Shown piece after piece: positions 8,302 through 17,418 of a stretch of DNA of 18,399 nucleotides. The notes below the pieces were generated by a model. It made no database searches. It worked only from the letters and a program-made list of their open reading frames with translations, and was not told where the DNA came from. How positions within the stretch are numbered: the first letter of the stretch is position 1; each line of letters starts with the position of its first letter. Source of the stretch: Terfezia claveryi. Taxonomy: Eukaryota > Ascomycota > Pezizomycetes > Pezizales > Pezizaceae. The position numbers and the translations under genes were made by a program. The stretch lies in assembly GCA_015179025.1 (NCBI GenBank), contig WHUX01000581.1:1-18399 (forward strand), written 5' to 3'.

Positions 8302-9480
8302 ATGTCCGAAACCCTTCCACCCACTGTCAGGTTTTAGACCTGGAGGAGCTCCCCCATCCCCTTAGGCTTGAATGAGTTGAATACCTACCGTCGAGAAATC
8401 ATCAACATCTTCGAGGCCATGGATGCCATTGGGGCCGAACTCAGCAACAGCTTGGCCGTGGCTGAACGAAAACTGAGATCCGCCAACGAAGAGATCATGG
8501 TCCTCCAGACCGATCCCGACTATGTGAACCTTACCCTAGCCACCGAATGGACCATGGTCCAAAACCTCAGCTACTCCCTAGTAAACCTGGCAATACCAAC
8601 CACAACAGCAGCCAGTAACAACAAGACCGAAAGCATCCCGACTCCCCCTAGGTTCAATGGGGATCGGGTTCGCCTACGAGCCTAGATAAATGCTGTCAAT
8701 CTCAAGCTGAACAAGGATTCTGCCAGGTTCCCATCGGAACAACATCGACTGGCATACATTTTCGCCTTGCTGGAGGGGAAAGCTTGTGACCAGATCTAGC
8801 TATATGTCCTCGAAACCGGGATCAAGCTTGACGATATCTCAGCCCTTTTCACAATCCTGAATAAGGCGTTTAGGGATCCCGATGCCATTGGCAATACCAG
8901 TAGGGCCCTCTGAGCCCTCAGGCAGAAAAACACTAATCTGTCCACTTATGTGGCAGAATTCTCGAGACTGACAGCAGAGGTCCGATAGAATGACCAGTCC
9001 AAACTGGAGCAATTCCAGGAAGAGCTAAATAATGAAATCCAGCAGGCCATGGTCAGTCTCCCGGAAGCCAAAACCCTTGACAAATTGATTGACCAGGCTT
9101 CCCGGGTGGAACAGCTAATGTCCCGGCTCCGCAACCACCCTATGTTCTAGCTAGCACTCTATCTCCCACAACTCTAGCCTCGGCAATACCATGCCACCAA
9201 AATAGCTCAGGCCCCTGCCCCCACCAATAAACCAGCACATCTATCATTGGTAGCAGGAGGGCATACCCTTATGGACCTATCATCGGGAAGGCCTCGACTA
9301 ACCCAGGAGGAAAGGGACCACCACCAGACTAATAGGTTGTATATTGCATGTAGAAAAGGAGACCACTTTATTGCGGTATGTCCCCTCTGAAAAAGCTGCT
9401 CCCTAGCTGCTTATGCCATCTCGGAAGCCAGGATAGAAGAAGTTAGGGAAGAGTCGGGAAAAGGGGAGTCCCTTGCCTAG
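8302..9480 (+). pseudogene. gag: gag of the younger chromovirus, with stops
   Basis: Gag forms the particle and packages RNA. The ATG at 8302 is chosen because the older copy aligns from the same point (ATA at 7333). The frame has premature stops at 8335 (TAG), 8683, 8797, 8911 (TGA), 8986 and a few after 9147, all explicable as former CAG or TGG. An N-terminal segment (AELSNSLAVAERKLRSANEE) looks coiled-coil. A retrotransposon-gag capsid region follows (FPSEQHRLAYIFALLEGKA, then TYVAEFSRLTAEV). A zinc knuckle lies at 9340-9381: YIAC-RKG-DH-FIAV-C, in which the first Cys is Tyr and the usual Gly is Asp. Gag ends at TAG 9478-9480, which the older copy shares, so this stop is probably genuine. 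Confidence 0.88.
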
Positions 9481-10181
9481 TTACTGACACTAGCAAGGGA
9501 CCTGCTCCAGGTCATTTATCTTTGTCTGCATTTTCTTTGCCTACATCTATATCTATTGATGAGTCTCGCCTGCTTGGCGAGCACTTCATTGTACCTATAA
9601 CTGTCAAATTCAATTGTAAAACAGTGGTCATATCAGCTCTCATAGATTGTAGTGCTTCAGGAATTGCCTTTATTGATCAGGCCTTCATCAGTAACAATTC
9701 CATCCCAACCTCCATGCTCAACACCCCCTGCCTCCTCGATATTATTGATGGCTGTCCTATCTCCTCTGGGGCCATCATCGACCTTTCTTGTTTACCCAGT
9801 GCCATTGGAGATCATTCGGAGAGTCTCCTGATGTTTGTGACCAAGCTAAAATACCCTATTATTCTGGGGATCCCATGGCTCTAGATGCATAATGTCTCCA
9901 TCAATTTCGGCTTCTATACCTTGAATTTCAATAGTGGGTATTGCAAGAGACACTGTGGTGCCCCGCAGGCCGCCGTTAAGGGGTTATGTGCTTTACCTCC
10001 CATGGTAGAGGACCTCACCCAGGTAGTACACCAGACTGCATATGTCAACCCCCTGAATGTCAGCTTCATTGGAGCTAGAGCCTTTGCTTACTTTACCAAA
10101 CAACACAAACTTAAGGCCCATACCCTGTCAATCTGCAAAATTAACCTAGAGATTAATAAGATGAGACCTAAGAAGGAGTAG
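9447..10181 (+). pseudogene. pol: pol, aspartic protease region
   Basis: This frame, -1 relative to gag, opens after TAG 9444-9446 and overlaps the last 34 bases of gag. It reads VPCLVTDTSKGP, then the protease. The usual D-S/T-G-A active site is DCSA (9645-9656) in the context ALIDCSASGIAFID, so the Gly after the catalytic Asp-Ser pair is lost. The conserved flap-side motif YPIILGIPWL is present and is followed by TAG (9882-9884) where TGG or CAG would fit. The frame then continues as the linker into reverse transcriptase to TAG 10179-10181. The protease would normally cut the Gag-Pol precursor in the particle; here it is inactive. Confidence 0.85.
9456..9501 (+). promoter_or_regulatory. Candidate -1 ribosomal frameshift signal at the gag/pol junction
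   Basis: GGGAAAA (9456-9462) lies in the gag frame as G GGA AAA, the X XXY YYZ phase needed for -1 slippage. After a 5-nt spacer (GGGGA), GTCCCTTGC-CTAGT (9468-9481) pairs with ACTAG-CAAGGGAC (9489-9501). This gives a 13-bp stem with one bulged C and a 7-nt loop. The gag stop TAG (9478-9480) is inside the stem. Pol is open in the -1 frame from 9447. The older copy has GGAAAAA at the same place (one G-to-A change), the identical left arm and the same -1 relation of pol to gag. Confidence 0.75.
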
Positions 10182-11602
10182 AAATCAATGGTCCCGGATG
10201 AATACCATCAATTTATCGACTTCTTCTCGGAAAAAGCCGCAGAAAAGCTTGCCCCCCATCGACCATATGACTATACAATCCCGTTGATCGAAGGAAAAAC
10301 TCCCCCTTACGGCCCTCTCTATGGAATGTCCCGAGTGGAATTGGAGGCCCTGAAGAAGTACTTGCAAGAGAATTTGAATAAGAGCTTCATCTAGTACAGC
10401 TCTTCTCCAGCAGGTACTCCTATGCTGTTTGTCAAGAAATCAGATGGCTCCCTTCGATTGTACGTAGACTATTGTGGCTTAAATGAAATAATGGTGAAGA
10501 ACAGGTACCCCTTGCCCCTAATCTAGGAGACGTTGGCCAGGCTCTCTAAAGCAAAATAGTTCACTAAATTGGATCTAAAATGGGCTTATAATCTAGTATG
10601 GATTATGGAAGGGGAGGAGTAGAAAACTGCCTTCCGGACATGTTACGGTCATTTCGAGTACAATATGATGCCCTTTGGCCTAACCAATACCTCCACCTCT
10701 TTCCAGCACTTTATCAATGATACCCTGTGGGACTTTTTGGATGTATTCTGCACAGCCTACCTGAATGATATCCTTATCTACTCACATATGCTAGTGGAAC
10801 ACAAGATCCATGTCTGGCAAGTACTGGAGAAGCTGGAACGAGCTGGGTTATACCTTGAACCTGAAAAATGCGAATTCAATGTCCAAGAGATAAAGTACCT
10901 GGGCCTGATAATAACCATGGGTGGTATCAGAATGGATCCTACCAAAGTCACTGCAATCCAGGATTAGGAAACCCTGCTAACCTCAAGGACATACAGGCTT
11001 TCTTGGGCTTTGCCAATTTCTACTACCGGTTTATCCTAGGTTATTCAAAGATCATAGCACCTTTGATAGCACTGACAAAAACAAAGGGCCTGCAAAAGAA
11101 TCAGCTATTCCACTGGAATCCTGCAGCCCAATCAGCCTTCAAGAACCTTAAGGAAGCCTTCTGTTTAGCACCCATCCTGGCCCCTTTGACCCTGACAGTG
11201 AGTGTATCGTGGAAACGGACACCTCCAACTACGTTTCCACCAGAATCCTATTCTAGTATGTCAATAGAGTTCTCCACCCAGTAGCCTATTTGTCCAAAAA
11301 GTACTCCCCAGTGGAGTGTAATTATGAGATCTATGATAAGGAGTTGATGGCCATTGTCCGAGCTTTTGAGGAATGGAGGCCTTACTTGGAGTCAGCCAAG
11401 GGGATTATCGAGGTGTTGTCCGATCATAAGAACCTTGTGTATTTCACTACCACCAAGCTGCTGAACTGATGGCAAGCTGGGTGGTTGGAGTTCTTATCTT
11501 GGTTCAACTTCAAGATCAAATACTGGCCGGGGAAGGCTGGTGGGAAACCAGACGCGCTGACCAGGAGATCAGGAGATCTCCCTAAGGGGGGAATAAAAGG
11601 CT
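10182..11602 (+). pseudogene. pol: pol, reverse transcriptase and RNase H region
   Basis: Reverse transcriptase copies the element RNA into DNA. Visible motifs in order: HRPYDYTIPLIEGKTPPYGP (from about 10257), [20 protein letters not shown] (Cys and Arg of the usual RLCVDYRG changed), [21 protein letters not shown] and the catalytic box YLNDILIYS (10758 onward), where the usual YxDD has become YLND through GAT to AAT at 10764. The connection (AFLGFANFYYRFILGYSKI) follows after a one-base deletion near 10975, and RNase H after another frame change near 11184. RNase H shows [22 protein letters not shown] and SDHKNL, which keep its acidic residues. Stops include 10392, near 10525, 10557, 10620, 10965 and 11467. 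Confidence 0.9.
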
Positions 11603-13184
11603 AAAGTACCAGAACTAGGTGGTACTGAAGCCAGAAAATCTTGACCTGGCCACCAACGTTCTGGCTGGAGCTGAAGATATCGAGGCTAATATTGTGGATG
11701 TCGAGGCTATTATCATAGATGTCGAGGCCAATGCAGACGCTGGAAGTGATCTCCGACAGCAGGTGAAAAGGGCATGTGGGAAAGACCCCCTGGCTTCAGA
11801 GATAATTGCTACAGTGGAATCTGGACAGTGCCGCCATACCCATATTTCCCTAGCCAAGTGTACAACCCAGGACGGTCTCCTTTACTATCTTGACCGCCTC
11901 TACGTACCCACGGACAGCAAACTATGCTTGAGACTAATCAAGGAGCACCATAACACCCTGGCTACAGGCCACCCTGGAGTGGCTAAAACGTTGGAATTGC
12001 TGGCTAGAGAATATACATGGATCGACCAAGGGAAGGACGTAGAGTGGTATGTATAGAACTACCATGTTTGCAAGCGTGCTAAGCCCATCCGCCATGCCCC
12101 ATATGGCACCTTGAAGCCTCTGGATATCTCAGATCGGCCGTGGCTGCACCTGACCATGGATTTCATGACAAGATTGCTAGAAGACTCAGGATTCAATACC
12201 ATCCTGATAGTAGTGGATTGGCTGATGAAGATAAGGCATGTTGTACCTTGTCAGGATACCTGTTCAGCCAAGGAGTTGGCCAACCTCTACCTCAATAACG
12301 TGTTCCAGTATCATGGGCTTCCCAAATCCATTGTATCAGACCATAGTCCTCAGTTCACCTCAGACTTTTGAAGAGCATTCTGCAAGCTTCTGGGGATTAA
12401 TGTACGTTTGTCAATGGTATATCACCCCCGGACAGATGGCCAGTTGGAGAGGATTAACGCCATCATGGAGTAATACCTGTAGGCCTTCGTTGATTACTAG
12501 CAGGATAACTGCATTTCATTGTTGGCAACCTGCGAATTCGCTGCCAACAACTAGTTCTCGGAATCATTGAAAATATCCCACTTCCTGGCCAACTATAGTT
12601 AGCACCCCCAGTTCATAGATACCCTGGCGCCCCTACAGAAGGCCAGAAATGATACCCCAACCCAAGAGTTCGCAGCTGGACTTGCTGAGCTCCACTCCAC
12701 CCTGAAAGTGGAGCTGGAATATGCACAAGCCAAGCAAGCTGAGTATGCCAACGGATCACGACTGCCAGCCCCCAGATACCAGCTAGGAGACAAGGTATGG
12801 CTCTCTAGTCAGTATTTCCGGACAGAACGACCTTCTTGTAAGCTGGATCATAAGTTCCTGGAGCCATATGAGGTATTAGGGAATGTGAGCACTCATGCCT
12901 ACTGGTTGAAGTTCCCTAAAGATATCAAACACTACCCGGTCATTCATGTCTCGGAGATTGAACCAGCTACCCACTATCCCCTCCCCGAGCAAAAGCACCC
13001 TCCACCCCCTCCCGTAGTGATTGCAAGTGAAGAGGAGTGGGAGGTTGAGGAGGTACTGGACTCCAGAAAACGTTATGGGCGAGTTCAGTATAATGTCAAG
13101 TGGGTAGGAGATGAGGAGACTACCTGGCAATCCGCAGAGGACTTGGAGAATGCGCAGGATTTGGTCACCCTATTCCACCAGTGA
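11603..13184 (+). pseudogene. pol: pol, integrase with GPY/F motif and C-terminal chromodomain
   Basis: After a frame change near 11595 the frame reads to TGA 13182-13184. The N-terminal zinc-binding part keeps its histidines (EHHNTLATGHPG), but the first Cys of the C-x2-C pair is Tyr (NYHVCKRAK). The catalytic core has D in LTMDFM (12159-12161), D in SDHSPQF (12339-12341) and E in DGQLERIN (12447-12449), with exactly 35 residues between the last two: D-D-35-E intact. The GPY/F module reads KFLEPYEVL, with Gly changed to Glu. The chromodomain (about 13035-13170) reads WEVEEVLDSR, then VQYNVKWVGDEETTW, with the aromatic positions present. Such domains bind methylated histone tails. Stops at 12054, 12369, 12471, 12480, 12498, 12552 and 12600 kill it. 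Confidence 0.92.
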
Positions 13185-13339
13185 TACCTCTAGAAGCCTT
13201 GCCCAATCGACTGAGGTTGTGACTTTGCGTCTTGTTGTTGTTTGGAGTTGGGGTTCTTGTTTTTACCCTTGTTGTTGTTTTCTGTATTAATTTTGCCGGT
13301 TGTTGTGCTCAGGCCTCCTAGTCACTGGAGCTCCAGCCT
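13185..13339 (+). other. 3' untranslated region of the younger element
   Basis: Rich in TTG/GTT runs (TTGTTGTTGTTTGG and similar) between the pol stop and the polypurine tract. No coding signal is visible. Confidence 0.7.
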
Positions 13340-13352
13340 AAAGGGGGGATAT
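13340..13352 (+). other. Polypurine tract
   Basis: AAAGGGGGGATAT abuts the start of the 3' LTR. Such a purine run survives RNase H and primes plus-strand DNA synthesis in LTR retroelements. Confidence 0.85.
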
Positions 13353-14024
13353 TATCATGACCATGTTCTCAGTTGTCCTCGCCATCACCTGCAACGCAGG
13401 TGATAGGTCATTGCCATTGTTGTCCTCGCTATCAGCTGTGATGCAAGTGATGGGTCATTGTCATTGTTGTCTTTGTCATCACCTGCGATCGCAGGTGATG
13501 GGTTATTGTTCAGTTGTCCTCACCATCACCTGCCAGTGCATCGCAGGTGATGGGTCATTGCCATTATTGTCTTTGTCATCACCTGCGATCACAGGTGATA
13601 GGTTATTGTTATCGTTACCTTACTTGGCTTCTGAGATAGGGATCTTGGGAAGCTTATTTTCCCCTTTGCTCTGACAGAATTATATATATATAGACCCTGT
13701 CCCTCGTACTGTTGTTGGATCACTATCTAATGTGTTGTTTATCTAATACAGAACCTTTTCTCTCTGCCAAGGTGTACCTTCCTTGTACACCCCCTCATCT
13801 TGCGTTGTCCCATAAATAACTCTGCAGCATAGCTGCTCTCTCCGACACACATGACAACTGCCTCTGCGTGTCTCGTGCCCCTTGCCCTCTACCCTTCTTG
13901 CCCATGCCCCCTATCCCAGCCTTCCCCTAGTCACACATGTAGCGTCCTATGTGTGTCTTACTCTAGCCTCTGCCTTTTCCCTGGCGTACCCCTTGGTCGC
14001 TTTGTCTCTAGAGCCTATATTACA
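13353..14024 (+). repeat. 3' LTR of the younger element
   Basis: 672 bp. It aligns without gaps at its start with the 5' LTR if it begins TATCATGACC, so the canonical TG has become TA. It ends ATTACA. Palindromic cores start at 13384, 13431, 13478, 13525 and 13578. The fourth core has six extra bases, which explains the last spacing of 53 rather than 47 and most of the length difference from the 5' LTR. The TATA run is at 13681-13692. Confidence 0.93.
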
Positions 14025-14029
14025 GATCT
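14025..14029 (+). repeat. Target-site duplication, right copy (GATCT)
   Basis: Matches GATCT at 7594-7598. The older gag frame resumes here. Confidence 0.9.
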
Positions 14030-14897
14030 GACCAATGGTCAAAAAAACTAGAAAATACAAGACCTACTAACATCGCCCAAGTTTAATGAGGACTAGGACC
14101 AGTTATAAGCATAGAAAAACTCTGTGCAGATAAAACTCTCTGGAAACTCAGTAAAGTTCCCTATTCTCTACCACTAGCTCTTATATATTTTTGGCCTACT
14201 AGAGGGTAAGGCCATAGATCCAGTATAGCCCTTTGTTAAGGCCATAGTGATTAATCTTGTAGATATCCTAGCACTAATAGCAATTCTAAACCAAGCCTTC
14301 GGAGACTCGGATCCTAAAGAAATGGCTAGCAGAGCCCTACAAGATCTCAAGCAAAAGTACAATGAACTATTAGCCTATGTTGTAGAGTTTTCCAGGTTAG
14401 CAGCAGAGCTCAATTGGAATAGTGAAGCCAAGCTTAATTAGTTCAAAGATTAGCTAATCTTCGAGCTAAAAAAGACTCTACTCTACTACTTGCTAACTAA
14501 GACTTTGGAGGAAATTACTGAGCAAGTCAGCTGGGTAGAACAGCAAATAGTGGCCCTCAAAGTTCCTCTAAAAACTCTCCTAACCTCAAACCTCCAAAAA
14601 AGCTTTCCAGTAGTAGCATATGCTCAACAACCCACTATGCCCATCAATAAACCCACGCACTCCTCTCTTATAGTAGGTGGTACCGTACCTATGAAGTTAT
14701 CTGCAGGTAGGCTACAGTTAACTCAGAAGGAGAGAAATCACTATCAAATGAATAGACTATGTATAGCTAGCAGAAAAGGGGACCATTTTATCGTGGCATG
14801 TCCCCTCCACAAAAACTGCTTGATGGCTACTCACACTATCTCTGACTCTAGAATTACGAAGGTTAAAGAGTTGGAAAAAGTCCTGTCCCTTGCCTAG
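14030..14897 (+). pseudogene. gag: Older gag, part after the insertion
   Basis: It continues the older Gag broken at 7598. SPKFNEDQ and LLYIFGLLEGKA match the younger PPRFNGDR and LAYIFALLEGKA; AYVVEFSRLAAEL matches TYVAEFSRLTAEV. The zinc knuckle near 14758-14799 reads CIAS-RKG-DH-FIVA-C: the first Cys is kept and the second is Ser, the opposite loss to the younger copy. The frame ends at TAG 14895-14897 in the same CCTTGCCTAGTTACT context as the younger gag. Stops are scattered upstream, and an indel moves the frame before 14490. Confidence 0.8.
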
Positions 14898-14918
14898 TTA
14901 CTAATACTAGTAAAGTAC
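14873..14918 (+). promoter_or_regulatory. Decayed -1 frameshift signal of the older copy
   Basis: GGAAAAA (14873-14879) stands where the younger copy has GGGAAAA. The left stem arm GTCCCTTGCCTAGT (14885-14898) is identical. The right arm ACTAGTAAAGTAC (14906-14918) has C-to-T and G-to-A changes that weaken the stem. Pol is again open in the -1 frame across the gag stop. Confidence 0.6.
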
Positions 14919-15890
14919 CTACCTTAGACTATCTATCTTTGTCTTTGACTGCATTTTCTGTTTATTTCACTTCGGTTGACAAGTCTTGCTTATTTAATGA
15001 GTACTTTGTTGTATCTATCTCTCTTAGAATTAATAAAAGAACAATCAATACATTAGCACTTATAGATTATGGATCTTTAGGAATTCTATTTATTAACTAG
15101 GCCTTTGTCAGTTAATTCTCTATACCCATATCCAAGGTCAGAACCCCTCATATTTTAGATGTTATTAATACTCGACCTATCTCTATTAGGGATATCACTG
15201 ATATTACTTGCATCCCTGTCCAGCTTGGGGATCACTCAGAGGCAAACCTCCTAATATTCATGATAAAGCTTAAGTATCCAATTGTCCTTGTGATTCCTTG
15301 GTTTAGAATGTATGATGTATTGGTCACCTTTGGCTCTTATGTATTGTACTTCAATAGCACTTATTACAAAAAACCCTGCAGGAACCCAAAGACTACAATT
15401 ACTGAACTATGTTCCTTACTGCTCCTGATAATCTATCTAACCTAGGTGGTACACCTACCTACACACATTGATGCTAATTTCCCTATCTCCTCTATTTCTC
15501 TCCTATGCCCCCTGTGCCCCTAGGTCCCCAAAAACCTCTAAATATTAGCTTTATCAGGGCAGGGGCTTTCACTTACCTCACTGGGAGGTACAAGCTGAAG
15601 GCTAATGCCCTGTCTATATATAAAGTAAATTTGAAGATTAATAAGATATAGTCGAAAGAGGAGTGGAAGTCTATAGTTCTAAATGAATACTACAAATTTA
15701 TCGACCTGTTCTTGAAAAAGGTTGTACAAAAACTTATACCCCACTAGTTATATAACCACAAGATTCTACTGATTGAGGTTAAGACTCCTCTCTATAGGCC
15801 TCTCTATAGAATATCCTGGTCAGAGCTAGAAGCTTTGAAGAAATATTTGAAGGAAAACCTCAACAAGAGCTTTATTTATTATAGCTCCTT
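14879..15890 (+). pseudogene. pol: Older pol fragment: protease and start of reverse transcriptase
   Basis: In the -1 frame relative to gag it reads VPCLVTNTSKVP, parallel to the younger VPCLVTDTSKGP. The protease follows with ALIDYGSLGILFIN, where D is kept, the next residue is Tyr and the Gly is kept, and with YPIVLVIPWF near 15275. The linker and the beginning of reverse transcriptase match the younger copy up to LEALKKYLKENLNKSFI and YSS, where similarity ends abruptly at about 15890. Everything that should follow, including the YxDD box, RNase H, integrase and the 3' LTR, is absent from the window. The cut coincides with the start of a candidate LTR of another family. Confidence 0.8.
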
Positions 15891-16091
15891 TGTAATAGAC
15901 AACGTTGTTTTATTGCTTATATAATTGATTATATACTTTTGTATTTCCTATATTACTACAATGTTATGTAACTAAGCCTCTCGGTTGAAGGACTGGCCTT
16001 CTACCACCTTCTACTACTTTATAAGTGTCCATAGCATGCGGAATTTGCTATAGGAAGTTCTATGGCACTTGCCATATGAAGACACCCTTAT

Positions 16092-16204
16092 TATGGCTAC
16101 GTGACCTCTGTTTTAAGGCGTGTGACTCATTACTATGGCCACATGACTATTGTTTAGGGCGTGTAACTCATTACTATAGCTACATGACCTCTTTTGTATA
16201 GCTT
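16092..16204 (+). repeat. 42-bp direct repeat, about 2.7 copies, with bZIP-type sites
   Basis: Units start at 16092, 16134 and 16175 with TATGGCTACGTGACC-like text. The first unit has GTGACTCATTAC, the second GTAACTCATTAC. TGACTCA is the classical Gcn4/AP-1-type bZIP site, and TACGTGAC also has an ACGT core. The array lies about 65-175 bp upstream of TATAAATA, as expected of an enhancer. Confidence 0.6.
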
Positions 16205-16267
16205 ACTACCTTCTGGTGTGCCACCCTTTATTGTATTTATTTCCTTAGTCATCAGATCTCAGAGGAG

Positions 16268-16275
16268 TATAAATA
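16268..16275 (+). promoter_or_regulatory. Candidate TATA box (TATAAATA)
   Basis: TATAAATA followed by GGCCGC lies downstream of the 42-bp repeats and about 45 bp upstream of a CAAG-rich leader. It would drive transcription to the right, toward the decayed coding DNA after 16800. Confidence 0.5.
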
Positions 16276-16421
16276 GGCCGCTAGATTGCCTCTGGAATCC
16301 ACAGAAAGACAAGCAAAGAACAGACAAGCAACAAGCAAGCACATAGAGCAAGCAAGCCTATATTCTGATCAGATCAAGATCATATAGTTTAGATAGCACA
16401 AATTATATAAGATAGAATACA

Positions 16422-16812
16422 CCAGTTAATTACTATTCCCTCCGGAAATGTCCCACATAGTAATCTCCCTACCCTTCTGAGGTCTTACCTCAGCAGAAAC
16501 AAAATACACAAATGTCTATACCTATGGATATAGATTGTTTAAACAGTACTAAATGAATACTATCTTGTACTATTCATTACAGTTTTTTTAACTTACTTAC
16601 CTAATCTTTACTCTTAAATCCAAGGCCTGATCAATCTTTAGATACCTTTATTACACTCATGCAAGTGTATACAATTTAATACATACAAGTGTATATATAA
16701 AATCGATATTATTATTTAACTAGCTAGCTAACAAAATCCAACAACAAGACATCAGACTCTTAACTGCAGTATATCAACAAAAGACCTAGAAGCAAGCTAA
16801 GCATAGCTCTAA
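16422..16812. other. AT-rich leader or spacer
   Basis: No long open frame. One ATG at 16512 gives MSIPMDIDCLNSTK before TGA. CAAGTGTATA occurs twice (16664-16700). If 15891-16421 is an LTR, this would be the element's untranslated leader. Otherwise I see nothing in it. Confidence 0.35.
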
Positions 16813-17418
16813 CGGGTAGTGGTATCCTACATTAAACAATTCCACCCTTATTCACAATACTTTTCCCAATAAGATCGACAACTTATCTTGCACTCCTGGC
16901 AACCGCCATTATATCTGTACCTGTAAATCTAGTATACCATTAAAAAACCGGCCCCACAGGTTCCAGGACTAATAGGTCTATACAACTAAGCATCACAATT
17001 CCAAGGCTCAAATCTCGTTGCCTCTACTGTAGCCATTTCCTCCAGAAAAGAATTACCTCTATCAGAACCTTCTTTAGGCCCAAACATCTCTACCAATACT
17101 ACTGTGCCCCCAATATCTACCTCAATACACTAATCAGAAAAAGTGATACTCTTGCCGGAAGAACTAGAACTAGATTCTAGACCAGTAGATAAAGAAAAAC
17201 CAGGACCATAAGAAACATCAAGATCCTGACATCTAGTCTTACCAGCTGCATAAGCTACCGAGCCAACAGAACTATCAGTCGAATGGAGATCATAAGGATC
17301 ATCAGCCACTACACCATCAGCACAGTAAGTTGCTTAAGAAGAAAAGTAACTTAACGATTGTATCATATAACCAGCTGCATTTGGTTGTAGATAGACAAGA
17401 AAATCATACATTAATAGT
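16813..17418 (+). pseudogene. Decayed coding stretch, disordered Ser/Pro/Glu-rich
   Basis: One + frame can be followed for about 600 bp with stops that all fit former CAA, CAG or TGG. It reads PAPQVPGLIGLYN, then SSRKELPLSEPSLGPNI, VPPISTSIH and LLPEELELDSRPVDKEKPG. The composition suggests a disordered N-terminal region. An overlapping frame at 16878-16970 gives CTPGNRHYICTCKSSIP followed by a His-Arg-Phe, which faintly resembles a zinc-binding segment, so the true frame near the start is uncertain. It may be the start of a gag-like or other protein of the second element. No family is recognised. Confidence 0.35.

Larger units (their letters stand above)
7599..14024 (+). mobile_element. Younger Ty3/gypsy chromovirus, complete in structure, mutated
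   Basis: A 6,426-bp element with two LTRs, gag, pol (protease, reverse transcriptase, RNase H, integrase, chromodomain), a polypurine tract and a GATCT target duplication. Domain order with integrase after RNase H defines Ty3/gypsy, and the C-terminal chromodomain places it among chromoviruses, whose chromodomain directs integration to marked chromatin. It cannot transpose by itself: many TAG/TGA stops, three frame changes in pol (about 10975, 11184 and 11595), and altered protease and reverse transcriptase active sites. The changes are mostly transitions, as in RIP. It sits inside gag of an older copy of its own family. Confidence 0.95.
6810..15890 (+). mobile_element. Older chromovirus copy, split by a younger insertion and truncated
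   Basis: This is an eroded Ty3/gypsy element of the same family as the one inside it. Its parts are an LTR (6810-7301), leader and gag N-terminus (7302-7598), the insertion (7599-14024 plus one target duplication), the rest of gag (14030-14897), and pol through protease to the start of reverse transcriptase (to about 15890). The order and spacing match the younger copy block by block. The 3' half of pol and the right LTR are missing from the window. It carries more TpA-rich changes than the younger copy, as expected if it is older, although RIP-like mutation makes divergence an unreliable clock. Confidence 0.85.
15891..16421 (+). repeat. Candidate LTR of a second, unrelated retroelement
   Basis: It starts TGTAATAGAC exactly where the older chromovirus breaks off and may end GATAGAATACA, giving short inverted TGTA...TACA ends over 531 bp. 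Inside are a promoter-like arrangement (a 42-bp repeat, then TATAAATA at 16268) and a CAAG-rich presumptive 5' leader. The sequence shares nothing obvious with the chromovirus LTRs. The partner LTR and the target duplication are not in the window, so the identity as an LTR and both ends are inferred. Confidence 0.45.

Noticed and set aside
8090..8365. Two overlapping hydrophobic open frames across the end of the 5' LTR
   Set aside because: They lie in the pyrimidine-rich part of the LTR and are not kept in the older or 3' LTR. Only the ATG at 8302, in a different frame, aligns between copies.
11615..11857. Minus-strand 80-residue frame opposite integrase
   Set aside because: The + strand encodes clear integrase N-terminal sequence here. 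The minus frame is its shadow.
13357..13674. Open frame in the 3' LTR
   Set aside because: It is made of the 47-bp repeat units and has no counterpart in the 5' LTR, so it is a chance frame.
16878..16970. Cys/His segment that might be a zinc finger
   Set aside because: The Cys and His spacing fits no standard finger, and an overlapping frame explains the longer stretch equally well.
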